Of a stretch of DNA of 64,000 bases, positions 1-9,276 are shown one piece after another. Source of the stretch: JAYYPW01 sp036128855. Its GTDB lineage: Bacteria; Pseudomonadota; Gammaproteobacteria; Comchoanobacterales; Comchoanobacteraceae. Each line of letters starts with the position of its first letter. Position 1 is the first letter of the stretch. The notes beneath the pieces were generated by a model. It did not search any database. It saw only the letters and a program-made list of their open reading frames with translations, and was not told the DNA's origin. The stretch spans positions 1 through 64,000 of the forward strand of contig JAYYPW010000014.1 in the NCBI GenBank assembly GCA_036128855.1, read 5' to 3'. The translations under genes and the position numbers were made by a program.

Positions 1-1300
1 CAGTACCTCTAGTAGTAATGTTACCTGAACCATCTTTATCACTTCCCATATGAATGACATGTCCACTTCCAAGCGTTCCTCCTACTACGTTAACTGTACC
101 TGCGGCATTGGCTGTATTATCTGTATTATTTAGAAACTTGATATCGCCATCGAGTTCCCCCGAGGTTAGCGTTGCTATGTTTCCAGTATTTTGAAATTGG
201 ATGTTTGAAGAGGCGTTTTGTTGTATATCAATTGTAGTATCAGTGGTGCTGCTGTCAAATGCGGGGACAGTTGCTCCATTCGCTGTGAGATTCACAGTAC
301 CTCTAGTAGTAATGTTACCTGAACCATCTTTATCACTTCCCATATGAATGACATGTCCACTTCCAAGCGTTCCTCCTACTACGTTAACTGTACCTGCGGC
401 ATTGGCTGTATCACCACTATCTCGAAACTTGATATCGCCATCGAGTTCCCCCGAGGTTAGCGTTGCTATGTTTCCAGTATTTTGAAATTGGATGTTTGAG
501 GCTGCTGTAGTTCCACTGCTCAATTGTATATCAATTGTAGTGTCTGTAGTGCTGCTGTTGATTGCTGGCACGGTTGCTCCATCAGCTGTGAGATTCACTG
601 TACCACCATCCATAAAGATAGACTTTTCACTTCCAAGCGTTCCTCCTACTACGTTAACTGTGCCTGCGGCATTGGCTCCATTACTATCTAAAAACTTGAT
701 ATCGCCATCGAGTACCCCCGAGGTTAGCGTTGCTATGTTTCCAGTATTTTGAAACTGGATTTTTGAAGAGGCGTTTTTTTGTATATCAACCGTACTGTTG
801 ATTGTACTACTGTCGATTGCTGGTACGGTTGCGTTAGCAGTCTTTATATTTATAGTACCACCGTCCATAAAGATGGATTTGTTAGCGGCTAGCGTTCCCC
901 TAGTTGAACCATCTCCTACGTTAACTGTGCCTGCTGCATTGGCTGTATCATCACTATTTCGAAACTTGATATTCCCATTAAGCTCCCCCGAGGTTAGCGT
1001 TGCGACGTTACCTGTGTTTTTAAACACTATATCTTTTGATTCATAGAAATAACTACCAGTTTTCAATTCAATCTCACTGTTTGTAGTTTTGTTACTAAAT
1101 GTTGGCACTCGTGCACCCTGACATCCGTTCGATTCATCGCAGTCAGTATCATCAAGGATTACATTACAACCATCCATAGAGATAGAGCCAGTCATATTTC
1201 CGTCAACAATTGTAACTGTCCCTGCAGCATGGATATCGGGTGAATCTTCAATATTTCGAAAAATGATATTGCCATCAAGCGTTCCTCTGGTAAGTTTCAC
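1..1300 (-). repeat. Tandem 267-297 bp coding repeats in the adhesin-like gene
   Basis: The anchor gatatcgcc and variants recur at 140, 431, 698, 968 and about 1265, giving spacings of 291, 267, 270 and 297 bases, all multiples of three. The two leftmost copies (from 1 and from 295) are almost identical for about 110 bases and again around the anchor, while copies further right, nearer the gene start, have diverged. This gradient suggests recent duplication towards the C-terminal side. Confidence 0.85.
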
Positions 1301-1786
1301 TTCATTACCTGTATTTAAAAATTTGATGTCTGACGCACCTGTGGTAGCGTTGTAGCTCATCAATATCTCGGCAACAGTTTTCTTTGTAAACATACTAAAA
1401 GTTGGAAACTTTGCGCCATTACCTATGACTCTAACCAAACCATTAACAACATGGTTATTTGCCACACCTTTATTAATAGTTACCTCGCCTAGTATTTCTC
1501 CATCATATATGAACATTTCAAGATGGTCGCTCCCGGAACTTACATCTCCGGTTATTTGGCAGTCGTCGCGGATATATATCTTGCCACCGCTAGTGATGTT
1601 CTGATCGCCGTTCATTGTATTGGTACAGTTAACAGTCGCATATGCACTACCATACCCGCTTAGCGCAAAAAAGATAGGTAAAATCATATAAGAAATCGTG
1701 CTAAAGGTATGTTTGGTTAACCGACGCAGTGCTTGTATCGGATTGAGATCGTGCGTGATTTGGTTGTATGATATTGGAGTCTGCAT
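1..1786 (-). CDS. Repetitive surface/adhesin-like protein, 5' part (runs off window)
   Basis: The minus strand is open from an ATG at 1786 to the window edge, giving at least 595 codons with no stop. Residues 1 to about 50 form an extended signal peptide: a polar start with basic residues, then a hydrophobic run and an Ala-rich end (SGYGSAYA). The mature part is rich in Gly, Thr, Asn, Asp and Ala and is built from imperfect 89-99 residue units. Each unit carries motifs such as NIQFQNTGNIATLTSGEL, GDIKF, NAAGTVNVVGGTLG and, in the two leftmost copies, GSGHVIHMGS. This pattern suits a secreted beta-helix or beta-solenoid passenger, as in autotransporters and haemagglutinin-like adhesins. The C-terminus, which would show the export route (beta-barrel, T1SS signal or anchor), is outside the window. 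No good Shine-Dalgarno lies before the ATG; an alternative Met at codon 34 lies inside the hydrophobic run. Coding is clear; adhesin function is inferred. Confidence 0.8.
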   Translation of the reverse strand, partial: MQTPISYNQITHDLNPIQALRRLTKHTFSTISYMILPIFFALSGYGSAYATVNCTNTMNGDQNITSGGKIYIRDDCQITGDVSSGSDHLEMFIYDGEILGEVTINKGVANNHVVNGLVRVIGNGAKFPTFSMFTKKTVAEILMSYNATTGASDIKFLNTGNEVKLTRGTLDGNIIFRNIEDSPDIHAAGTVTIVDGNMTGSISMDGCNVILDDTDCDESNGCQGARVPTFSNKTTNSEIELKTGSYFYESKDIVFKNTGNVATLTSGELNGNIKFRNSDDTANAAGTVNVGDGSTRGTLAANKSIFMDGGTINIKTANATVPAIDSSTINSTVDIQKNASSKIQFQNTGNIATLTSGVLDGDIKFLDSNGANAAGTVNVVGGTLGSEKSIFMDGGTVNLTADGATVPAINSSTTDTTIDIQLSSGTTAASNIQFQNTGNIATLTSGELDGDIKFRDSGDTANAAGTVNVVGGTLGSGHVIHMGSDKDGSGNITTRGTVNLTANGATVPAFDSSTTDTTIDIQQNASSNIQFQNTGNIATLTSGELDGDIKFLNNTDNTANAAGTVNVVGGTLGSGHVIHMGSDKDGSGNITTRGT

Positions 1787-2140
1787 AAATCTGGTTGTGT
1801 CTAGGGTATATTAACCATATTAAAATTACTTTAATCTTGCAAGTTTCTTGTGCTTTACCAGAGTACTTGATCAGCTTTCTTACTGTTTTTAGGAAAATTA
1901 TTTATATATAAAATATAGACTTCTCTCTCATTCCTGCCTTGTATTTTATATAACTTACCCTTACGGCTGCTTACCCCCCTTGCAGCTTCAACCCTCTAAG
2001 TAGGGCTCTACCTGCTTGAGATCTCTATCTCAATGAGACTTTATTATCCAACCTATACTTCCTATTAAGCATCTAGATAAATAGCTGCCTGCTGTTGTTT
2101 AAAACCTAGGCAGATCAAAGAGGATTTTTTCTCCCCCCCC
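1787..2140. other. Intergenic region, no gene seen
   Basis: This stretch lies upstream of the adhesin-like gene and downstream of pepN (both minus strand). No convincing ORF or RNA gene is visible. A perfect 7-bp stem with a CTCT loop lies at 2016-2033 (TTGAGAT/ATCTCAA), but it has no T-run on either side. A promoter for the adhesin gene should lie near 1800-1860, where the minus strand is very AT-rich, but no consensus boxes stand out. Confidence 0.4.
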
Positions 2141-4759
2141 TTACGCAAGTGCTTGTCTAAGCTTTTCCTGTAAATTGGTTGCACTAACTTGCTCTTGTAA
2201 AGATACCAAAACCTTTTGCATGGCCATCTTTCTGTCTGCATCATAACACGTCCAACGCATAAGTGGCTTCATAAGCCTACATGCTGTAGATGGATTGATG
2301 GTGTCGAGTTTTTTAATGGTCTCTCCAATCATCTCATAACCTTGGCCACTCTTATCATGCACACTACCTGCATGCTGACTTAGCCAACCTGCAAAAACGG
2401 TCATGATACGGTTGGGACGTCGCCAATCACACGATTTATGTGTCAAAAGCTTCTTAATCTCTTCAATAGGAGCAGGTGATGTACGCCCTGCCTGTAGCCA
2501 AAACCATCTATCCATTTGTAAATCATGCCCTTGTGCTTTTTGATAAAAGTCCTCAAGCATAAACTGGGTTTTTTGACTATCTCTCCCTATCACGGCGACT
2601 AATGCTGCCATTTGATCCGTAATATTGTCAGCCTCTCGATACAAATTTTCAGCTTGGCAAATATACTTAGCGTCAGCACGGACTAAATTGGCTAATGCCA
2701 ACGCTCGTAGTCGTCTAAATGCCGCTTGATGGGCATTCCATGTATACGGCTTAGTTAGTTGTGCACTTGCTTGCTGTATCAATGTATACCACTTTTCTTG
2801 CCAACGGCTTGCGATTTGGTCTTTTAACTTCTTATGTGCTTGGCATAATGCATCAAAATCAAATCCGCCTACTGTCTCTTGACAATAGGTTATCTCTGGT
2901 AGGCGAAATACGACATCAACCGCTTCTGGCTGATCTAAGGCCTGATCCAATACACGATCTATAGCCTGTGCTGTTTGTTCGTCTATTTCTCCACCCTCAT
3001 GTAAAATATCTAACCAACAAAATCTTGCTTGCTGAAAACGTGAAAATAAATCGTCTTCGCATCCCATGAGAATACCACGGGTGGTTTTATCTAAGTTTTG
3101 CTTGATCAACACAGGAGCACTCAGCCCACGGAAAGCACTTACTATTGGCTCCTCTGCAATATTGTGAAAAGTCCAAGTCTGCGTTGTCTGGGTAAAGGTT
3201 AATACCAAGCCGCCATCTTTATCTGGTTTGGCAGCTGCATGGTTTAACTGCATAGGCTGCCCAGATTTTCTCCAAAACTTAATGCGTACAGGCATCATCA
3301 ATGCATGATACCCTTCCTGTAAATCTGCACGCGCAGCTTTTTGAACTAGACGTAATGTACACACCCTTCCTATAGGATCGTAGTATTGACTTACCTCAAC
3401 ACAAGGGGTGCCTTTTTGATGATACCAAGCTAGAAAACCTTGCATATCCATATTGGCTGTTTCAGCTACGACCTCTAGAAAATCCTGTATCGTCGCTGCC
3501 TGACCATCATATTTAGCTAGATAGGCACGTACAGCAGCACACGCTTTATCGTGTCCCAGTAAGTCTTCTAGCATCCGCAAGACCTCAGCACCTTTGGTGT
3601 AGGTAGTTGCTGTGTAGAGGTTTTCTATACTCTCTGCGGTCTTTGGCAAAAGCTCATGCGCACTTGGACCATCATCTTCTGCAAACTGTCTATCTACAAG
3701 ATCAAAAATATAGTCTAATCGCGCGAGAGGGCTGTAAGTATCCATACCAAAACACATTTCTCTATAAGTGGTCAATCCTTCTTTTAAGCTGATTTGAAAC
3801 CAATCTCTGACTGTTACCCTATTTCCTGTCCAGTTGTGAAAGTACTCATGCCCAACCACTGTGTGTACACGTAGATGACTCGCATCGGTAGCTACTTTAG
3901 GATCTGCAAGTAATGTACTTGTGTTAAAAATATTTAAACCTTTATTCTCCATGGCTCCAAAATTAAAATCTGGCATAGCAACAATATGGAAACTGTCTAA
4001 ATCGTAAAAACATCCATAAGTCTCCTCATCCCAACGCATGGACTGCTTGAGTGCTTGCATAGCCACATCAGCTTGTCCAATGGGATACTGTTTTGGTAAG
4101 TGTATGGCCAGATGGTGCTTGCGCCCGTCACTGGCTTCGTAAGTCTCTTCACGTGATACAAAGCTCCCTGCAACCAAGGCAAAAAGATAACTGGGCTTTG
4201 GCGCGGGGTCTACAAAAGTCACCTGCTTTCTGCCATCTGCAAGCGTGGTTTCTGCCACTTGGTCCCCGTTGGCTAACATAGAGGGAAATTCTTTAGGGTC
4301 TGCAACTAAGGTTACTTGATAAACCGATAATACATCTGGACGATCGATACTATAGACAATCCGACGAAAACCATGCGACTCACATTGCGTACATAAATTC
4401 TCTCCCGAGCTATATAGCCCTGATAACGCCGAATTCTCTCTAGGTGAAATAATAACTTTACAAGTGATAACGAGCTTACCGCTTAAGCTTGGGATTGTTA
4501 GACTTTTCTCAGTTAATGTGTAGTCTTGGCTTGCTAACTCTTTTCCATTTACTGCAATAGACTCAAGTCTCATATCTTCGCCATCTAAGACTAGATCTGC
4601 AGGTGTATCTGTGCAGGACTGTATATGAAAAGTTGCTTCCACCGTCGTTTTCTGATGATCTAAATCAAAACGTAATATGGTTTGTGGCACTAAAAACGCT
4701 GGCGCTTTGTAATCTTCTAAACGCATGATGGTATCTTCGCTAGGCCTTGCGTTGTGCAT
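2141..4759 (-). CDS. pepN: Aminopeptidase N (M1 zinc metallopeptidase)
   Basis: A cytoplasmic M1-family aminopeptidase that removes N-terminal residues from peptides. At 872 residues it has the length of the proteobacterial PepN class. The substrate-anchoring GAMEN motif is at residues 268-272. The zinc site HEYFH is at 304-308, followed 19 residues later by the third ligand Glu327 in KEGLT, which is the full HExxH-X18-E signature. The N-terminal beta domain begins with an EDYKAPAF segment resembling the HDYRAPDY-type start of E. coli PepN. ATG 4759 is preceded by AGGGA at good spacing; Met12 is the alternative. It is divergent from the Mth938-like gene 44 bases away, so the gap must hold both promoters. 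Nothing looks damaged. Confidence 0.97.
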   Translation of the reverse strand: MHNARPSEDTIMRLEDYKAPAFLVPQTILRFDLDHQKTTVEATFHIQSCTDTPADLVLDGEDMRLESIAVNGKELASQDYTLTEKSLTIPSLSGKLVITCKVIISPRENSALSGLYSSGENLCTQCESHGFRRIVYSIDRPDVLSVYQVTLVADPKEFPSMLANGDQVAETTLADGRKQVTFVDPAPKPSYLFALVAGSFVSREETYEASDGRKHHLAIHLPKQYPIGQADVAMQALKQSMRWDEETYGCFYDLDSFHIVAMPDFNFGAMENKGLNIFNTSTLLADPKVATDASHLRVHTVVGHEYFHNWTGNRVTVRDWFQISLKEGLTTYREMCFGMDTYSPLARLDYIFDLVDRQFAEDDGPSAHELLPKTAESIENLYTATTYTKGAEVLRMLEDLLGHDKACAAVRAYLAKYDGQAATIQDFLEVVAETANMDMQGFLAWYHQKGTPCVEVSQYYDPIGRVCTLRLVQKAARADLQEGYHALMMPVRIKFWRKSGQPMQLNHAAAKPDKDGGLVLTFTQTTQTWTFHNIAEEPIVSAFRGLSAPVLIKQNLDKTTRGILMGCEDDLFSRFQQARFCWLDILHEGGEIDEQTAQAIDRVLDQALDQPEAVDVVFRLPEITYCQETVGGFDFDALCQAHKKLKDQIASRWQEKWYTLIQQASAQLTKPYTWNAHQAAFRRLRALALANLVRADAKYICQAENLYREADNITDQMAALVAVIGRDSQKTQFMLEDFYQKAQGHDLQMDRWFWLQAGRTSPAPIEEIKKLLTHKSCDWRRPNRIMTVFAGWLSQHAGSVHDKSGQGYEMIGETIKKLDTINPSTACRLMKPLMRWTCYDADRKMAMQKVLVSLQEQVSATNLQEKLRQALA

Positions 4760-4803
4760 AATATTTCCCTAAAATTAAAAATCCTAACCGAGACTGCTAG
4801 GGA

Positions 4804-5196
4804 ATGCAAATGGAACTTCAGCCAGACGACAGCCCCGTATCCTATAAAATTAACCAAGTGGGTAATCATACCGTCACTATTGATAACACTGAGCATAAAT
4901 TACCGTTATTGTGCACTCTAACTGAAGTGCAGCCTTTACCTATATCAAGCCCTCAGTTATTAACGCCAAAGCATATGGCAACATGGTGTCGAGAACTTTC
5001 TCCAGAATTGATACTAATTGGTACCGGCCCAACCCATCTTATTCTCCCTGAAGAAATCATTCATACGTGTTATCTTGAGCGTATCGGCTGCGAGGTGATG
5101 TCTAGCCCAAGTGCTTGTAGAACCCATAGTATTCTTATGTCAGAACAAAGGCCGTTTGTACTGTTACTATTCGGTGATGATGTTTCTAATACCTAG
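4804..5196 (+). CDS. Mth938-like (DUF498) domain protein
   Basis: A 130-residue protein of the Mth938-like fold. Family features are a central segment with PELILIGTG and a following IGCEVMSSPSACRTHSIL stretch, which corresponds to the conserved region of these small proteins, where a Thr-x-x-(A/S) pattern and a final hydrophobic strand (FVLLLFG) are typical. Bacterial members are short, single-domain and of unknown biochemical role; animal relatives include AAMDC and the complex I assembly factor NDUFAF3. It is divergent from pepN and convergent with aapP, so it is probably its own transcription unit. ATG 4804 is used; Met3 at 4810 is equally possible. Confidence 0.75.
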   Translation: MQMELQPDDSPVSYKINQVGNHTVTIDNTEHKLPLLCTLTEVQPLPISSPQLLTPKHMATWCRELSPELILIGTGPTHLILPEEIIHTCYLERIGCEVMSSPSACRTHSILMSEQRPFVLLLFGDDVSNT

Positions 5197-5261
5197 CCGC
5201 TTCAGGTTTTCTACTTGTGACCAGGGATGTGTGAACGTATTTTTTAATGGCTTATCTTTCT

Positions 5262-5996
5262 TTAATGGGCCCATATCTTTTGTAAAAAAGCCTGCGTTCT
5301 AGGATGCTTTGGATTTGTAAAGAATGTTTTTGGGTCAGCCTTTTCTATAATTTTCCCCTCTGCCATAAAACAGATTCTATCTGCAAAGTTTTTTGCAAAG
5401 CCCATTTCATGTGTAACACAAATCATCGTGATTCCACTATGGCCTAGATCTAGCATAACATCTAACACTTCCCGAATCATTTCTGGATCAAGTGCTGATG
5501 TTGGCTCATCAAATAAGAGTACTTGTGGCTTGATACACAAGCAACGAGCGATCGCGGCCCGCTGTTGTTGTCCACCAGAGAGTGCGATTGGATATTTATC
5601 TGCGTATTTTACTATTTTTACCTTTTCTAAAAAGTGTAGTGCTGTCTCTAGTGCTTGCTCATGCGTTTTTTTATGTACTAGTTTTTGTGCTAATACGCAA
5701 TTCTCTAAAACTGTCATATGAGGAAAAAGGTTAAATGCTTGAAATAACATCCCTGTCTGGGCACGTACCAAAGGTAGATTGTCTGCACACACATGCACGC
5801 CACCCACTTGTACATTGCCACGATCATATGATTCTAGACCATTAATACATCGTATTAAGGTTGATTTTCCTGCTCCAGACGGACCACAAATGACGATGCG
5901 CTCTCCTTTTTTTATGTTCAAATTAATATTTCGTAAAACCCAGTTTATGCCAAAGCTTTTATATACTTTTTCAAATTTTATTGTCGTTCGTGCCAT
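5262..5996 (-). CDS. aapP: General amino-acid ABC transporter, ATP-binding subunit
   Basis: The ATPase of a polar amino-acid importer (AapP/BztD/GlnQ family), 244 residues, a normal length. Walker A GPSGAGKST is at residues 38-46, the ABC signature LSGGQQQR at 139-146, and Walker B LLFDE with the following PTSALD at 160-170. The switch His is in CVTHEMGFA. It is the last gene of a four-gene minus-strand run and starts 2 bases after the aapM stop, indicating translational coupling. It works at the cytoplasmic face of the inner membrane with AapQ and AapM. Confidence 0.93.
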   Translation of the reverse strand: MARTTIKFEKVYKSFGINWVLRNINLNIKKGERIVICGPSGAGKSTLIRCINGLESYDRGNVQVGGVHVCADNLPLVRAQTGMLFQAFNLFPHMTVLENCVLAQKLVHKKTHEQALETALHFLEKVKIVKYADKYPIALSGGQQQRAAIARCLCIKPQVLLFDEPTSALDPEMIREVLDVMLDLGHSGITMICVTHEMGFAKNFADRICFMAEGKIIEKADPKTFFTNPKHPRTQAFLQKIWAH

Positions 5997-5997
5997 A

Positions 5998-7038
5998 TTA
6001 TCGCCCTATCTTGATTTTTGCCTCAATCTTACGTGCAACCTGAGAGGCACCAAAGCAAATACTCCAAAAAAGCGCCCCCACAAATAGATAACCTTCCACA
6101 AAATATGGCATCCATAATATATTCGCTAAAGTTGATTGCATCATCGCAATAACATCTAACATCGCGACTGTACTTACTAACACACTATCTTTGAACAAGG
6201 CAATTACAAGATTAACTAAACCAGGGAAGACTGCCTGAATGGCTTGAGGTAGTATAACGTAGGCCATTTTCTGAAAATATGTTAAGCCTAAACTATCTGC
6301 TGCTTCAAATTGTGCTTTACTTATACCCTGCACACCTCCGCGTAACACTTCTGCCATGTAACTTGCCCCAAAAAGACTCATCATCATAATTACACGTATG
6401 AATTTATCTGGTACAAAACCCGGAGAAATAAATAAGGGTAAAACTAAGGTCGCAAAAAACAAATGCACAATAAGCGGTATTCCTATAAAGAATTCTATTA
6501 TTACTCGACCTAATAAGCGAACTGCTAGTAATGATGACTGACTGGCAAGTAACAATATAATTGCAACTGGAAAAGCCAATGCAATACTTAAAATACTCAG
6601 TATAATATTGAGAGTAAAGCCCCCCCAGTACTGTGTAGGTACAATTATAAGCCCAAAGTACCCCCCATGGAGTAATAGCCATAGTAATACCGGCATAAAT
6701 ATACAAAATGTCAGAAGCGGCCAGAGGCTATGGCGTAAAACAAGCATGATACACACCCAAAAAAGCATGAGTAGGAGAATTGCATGTACTCGCCAAACTG
6801 CGCTTCGTGGCAAGGCTCCGTAGATTAGATTATCCCAGTTATAACGCACATATAACCAACACGCGTGTTGGCTATCACAATCAACGAGACTCCCTGACCA
6901 TGTTGCTTCACTCACTGCCCACTGCCATAATGGGACTAGTATTGTATAAGCCAGTAAAAACCAGAGAAAAGTTAGTGCAATATCTAGTGGTCCTTTCGCA
7001 AGATGCTGCCTAAGCCAGAAAATCAGCTTAGCCACCAT
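5998..7038 (-). CDS. aapM: General amino-acid ABC transporter, permease M
   Basis: An inner-membrane permease of the HisMQ/AapM/BztC type, the larger of the two permeases. The conserved cytoplasmic EAA loop is visible late in the protein (FEAADSLGLTYFQKMAYVILPQA), with several transmembrane helices before and after it. I chose ATG 7038 because AAGGG stands 8 bases before it and it lies just after the aapQ stop (7044). An upstream in-frame ATG at 7068 has poorer spacing and would overlap aapQ. With AapQ it forms the pore; AapP couples below the following gene boundary. The early hydrophobic region carries two or three additional helices typical of AapM. Confidence 0.92.
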   Translation of the reverse strand: MVAKLIFWLRQHLAKGPLDIALTFLWFLLAYTILVPLWQWAVSEATWSGSLVDCDSQHACWLYVRYNWDNLIYGALPRSAVWRVHAILLLMLFWVCIMLVLRHSLWPLLTFCIFMPVLLWLLLHGGYFGLIIVPTQYWGGFTLNIILSILSIALAFPVAIILLLASQSSLLAVRLLGRVIIEFFIGIPLIVHLFFATLVLPLFISPGFVPDKFIRVIMMMSLFGASYMAEVLRGGVQGISKAQFEAADSLGLTYFQKMAYVILPQAIQAVFPGLVNLVIALFKDSVLVSTVAMLDVIAMMQSTLANILWMPYFVEGYLFVGALFWSICFGASQVARKIEAKIKIGR

Positions 7039-7043
7039 ACTGC

Positions 7044-8156
7044 TTACCCTTGTGCTGTAGCTGTCCATATGGAGAATCTCTGATTTAATTTACGCATAGA
7101 CAAACTTAGTAAACTTGATAACGTGTAGTAGGTAACCATAGTTATCAACATAATCTCCACTGCCCGCCCTGTTTGATTGAGTACTGTCCCAGCAAAAACT
7201 GCAAATAACTCTGGGTATCCCACTGTAACTCCGAGTGATGCATTTTTTTGTACATTGATGTATTGGCTGGTTAGTGGGGGGAGTACAGCAGGTAATGCTT
7301 GAGGTAATAAAACTTCCCGATAGCGCTGCCACAGCGATAAACCCATAGCTGTACTTGCTTCATACTGCCCTTTGGGAACTGCAAGTAAGCCTGCACGAAA
7401 TATCTCAGCACAAAATGCTGCTGTGTAAAAACTCAATCCTAACCACAAGCCCAAAAATTCTGGATGAATATGCCACGCATGACGGATCTGAAAGCCTCTT
7501 TGAACTGGGAAGGTAATAGTATTAGACCAATAAGCCCATCCTGCTGATATACCCCACCACAAGACCAATACTGTGGCAAAAATGGTTAAGCTATGCCATC
7601 GACTGACATGCCGATTTAGCACTTTAGCAAATCCTGCCAGAATTATGACAATGATCAGGACTTCCCATACAAGCGGAAAAACTGGCATAAAAATGCCACG
7701 ATTATTCATTAAAACTGACCCAAAGTACCAAGAATTCTGCATTTTTGGTAGTTTGTTAATCAGAAAATTATACCAAAAGAGAATTTGTAGTAGTAAAGGA
7801 ATATTGCGAAAAATCTCAATATAAGCTACAGAGGTTGTGCTTATGAGAGTATTTGTGCTCATGCTAGCAAACGCAATGATCATCCCAATTACAGTCGCAC
7901 TACAGCAGGTAGTGATACTTACAACTAACATGTTGACAACGCCAACGAGCCAGACCATAGCATTACTGTCACTTGGTTGATAATTAAGCCATTGCTCACT
8001 AATAGGAAATCCGGCAGCCTGTTTGAGAAAGTCAAAACCTAAAGTGACCCCCAATCTATTGGCATTACTCTCTAGATTTGCTAAAGCAAAGGCAAATAGG
8101 TAGCAAATTACCACAAGTATAGTAACTTGTATTGCGATTGACTTCCATAAGCGCAT
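7044..8156 (-). CDS. aapQ: General amino-acid ABC transporter, permease Q
   Basis: The second HisMQ-type permease (AapQ/BztB), about 370 residues. The EAA loop reads YEASTAMGLSLWQRYREVLL followed by PQALPAVLPPL, the contact surface for the ATPase. There are multiple hydrophobic helices, including an N-terminal one (VTILVVICYLFAFALA). The longest frame begins at a GTG (8195) that overlaps aapJ. ATG 8156 lies 7 bases after the aapJ stop and gives the usual short basic N-terminus (MRLWKS), so I prefer it. Order J-Q-M-P with near-zero gaps supports one operon for uptake of a broad set of L-amino acids, as known for Rhizobium Aap and Rhodobacter Bzt. Confidence 0.92.
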   Translation of the reverse strand: MRLWKSIAIQVTILVVICYLFAFALANLESNANRLGVTLGFDFLKQAAGFPISEQWLNYQPSDSNAMVWLVGVVNMLVVSITTCCSATVIGMIIAFASMSTNTLISTTSVAYIEIFRNIPLLLQILFWYNFLINKLPKMQNSWYFGSVLMNNRGIFMPVFPLVWEVLIIVIILAGFAKVLNRHVSRWHSLTIFATVLVLWWGISAGWAYWSNTITFPVQRGFQIRHAWHIHPEFLGLWLGLSFYTAAFCAEIFRAGLLAVPKGQYEASTAMGLSLWQRYREVLLPQALPAVLPPLTSQYINVQKNASLGVTVGYPELFAVFAGTVLNQTGRAVEIMLITMVTYYTLSSLLSLSMRKLNQRFSIWTATAQG

Positions 8157-8163
8157 GCTAGGC

Positions 8164-9174
8164 CTAATTAAAAGGTGGTGGGTACATGAGCCCACCGTTT
8201 AGCCAAAGTGCATTTTGCCCTCTTTCCATCTGAAATGCTGAATCGTTCCCAAAATGGCGATCATAGATTTCTGCGAAATTACCCACACCTCGTACTATGT
8301 GTTCGGTAAAATTAGTTGGCACTCCAACTAATTTTGCAGCATCTGCGTCTACTTCTAAAAAATTACTCGTATGCTGATCAGGTGTTACCAGTTTCTCATC
8401 AATATTCTCTTGGGTGATTTGCAGCTCCTCTGCTTCTAGTGTTGCCCAAACTACCCATCGAGTCAGTTTCAGCCACTGCGGATCATTATCCTTGACCATT
8501 ATCGCTAAGGGTTCTTTAGAGATGCGCTCTGGTAAAATCAACTGTTCTTCAGGGTCTTGGGAGATAGATTTTAGCGCAGCCATTGCTGATGCATCGCCCG
8601 TCATAGCGTCACAACGGCCTGCTTGATAGCTGACAATCATTTGATCTGTCTTTTCGAAATAAACAGGCTTATATTCAAGACCACGCTTTTCGAAATACTG
8701 CTGTGTATTCATTTCGGTTGTGGTTCCTTGTACCATACAAATGCTAGCTCCATCAAGATCATATACGTGCTTGACATGGAGAGACTTAGGCACCATAAAC
8801 GCCTGCCCATCATAGAAATTGATTGCACTAAAACCTAAACCTAGGCTTGTATCGCGACTGAAATTCCAGGTGGTATTACGTATGAGAACATCTATCTCGT
8901 CGCTTTGTAGTGCACTAAACCTCGTTTTACTTGTCAAAGGCGTAAAGTCTACTTTATCTGGGTCGCCAAATATTGCTGCTGCTGTTGCACGGCAAAAGTC
9001 CACGTCGAATCCGCGCCATATCCCATCCGTATCCACATAGCTAAAGCCTGGCAAGCCTGTACTCACCCCGCATTTTACGTGCCCACGTGCTTTAATATCA
9101 TTAATTTTGCTTGCATTTGCAGTCAAAAAGCTGGGCAAGAAGCAAAAAATACCACTAAGCAGGTAAACTAACAT
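8164..9174 (-). CDS. aapJ: General amino-acid ABC transporter, periplasmic binding protein
   Basis: The solute-binding protein of the Aap/Bzt importer, 336 residues, first gene of the operon. Residues 1-20 form a Sec signal (LLSGIFCFLPSFLTANA). The mature protein begins with INDIKARGHVKCGVSTGLPG, the standard family start, and carries GFDVDFCRA and the RFSALQSDEIDVLIRNTTW segment typical of class 3 binding proteins. It delivers amino acids to AapQM. Upstream DNA (9175-9276) is AT-rich and should hold the operon promoter, but I see no consensus pair. A convergent or shared regulation with bamD upstream (same strand) is not evident. Confidence 0.93.
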   Translation of the reverse strand: MLVYLLSGIFCFLPSFLTANASKINDIKARGHVKCGVSTGLPGFSYVDTDGIWRGFDVDFCRATAAAIFGDPDKVDFTPLTSKTRFSALQSDEIDVLIRNTTWNFSRDTSLGLGFSAINFYDGQAFMVPKSLHVKHVYDLDGASICMVQGTTTEMNTQQYFEKRGLEYKPVYFEKTDQMIVSYQAGRCDAMTGDASAMAALKSISQDPEEQLILPERISKEPLAIMVKDNDPQWLKLTRWVVWATLEAEELQITQENIDEKLVTPDQHTSNFLEVDADAAKLVGVPTNFTEHIVRGVGNFAEIYDRHFGNDSAFQMERGQNALWLNGGLMYPPPFN

Positions 9175-9276
9175 GGAGCATCTCTGAAGTAAGATGCATT
9201 TAACTTATCATATGATTAAATAAAAATAAACTATGACTTAACTTTGTCCACTATTATTTCAGCCTGTGCTGCGCAA

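Noticed and set aside
492..1046. Two plus-strand ORFs (86 and 82 codons) over the repeat region
   Set aside because: They repeat in register with, and are antisense to, the long open minus-strand frame; low-complexity Val/Pro/Ser translation is a by-product of that repeat.
1..1300. Regular repeats resembling a CRISPR array
   Set aside because: Period is 267-297 bases, a multiple of three, and translates into one continuous protein; no short identical repeats with unique spacers.
2016..2033. 7-bp hairpin as a terminator
   Set aside because: Perfect stem but no downstream T-run on either strand and a position well inside the gap rather than just after a gene.
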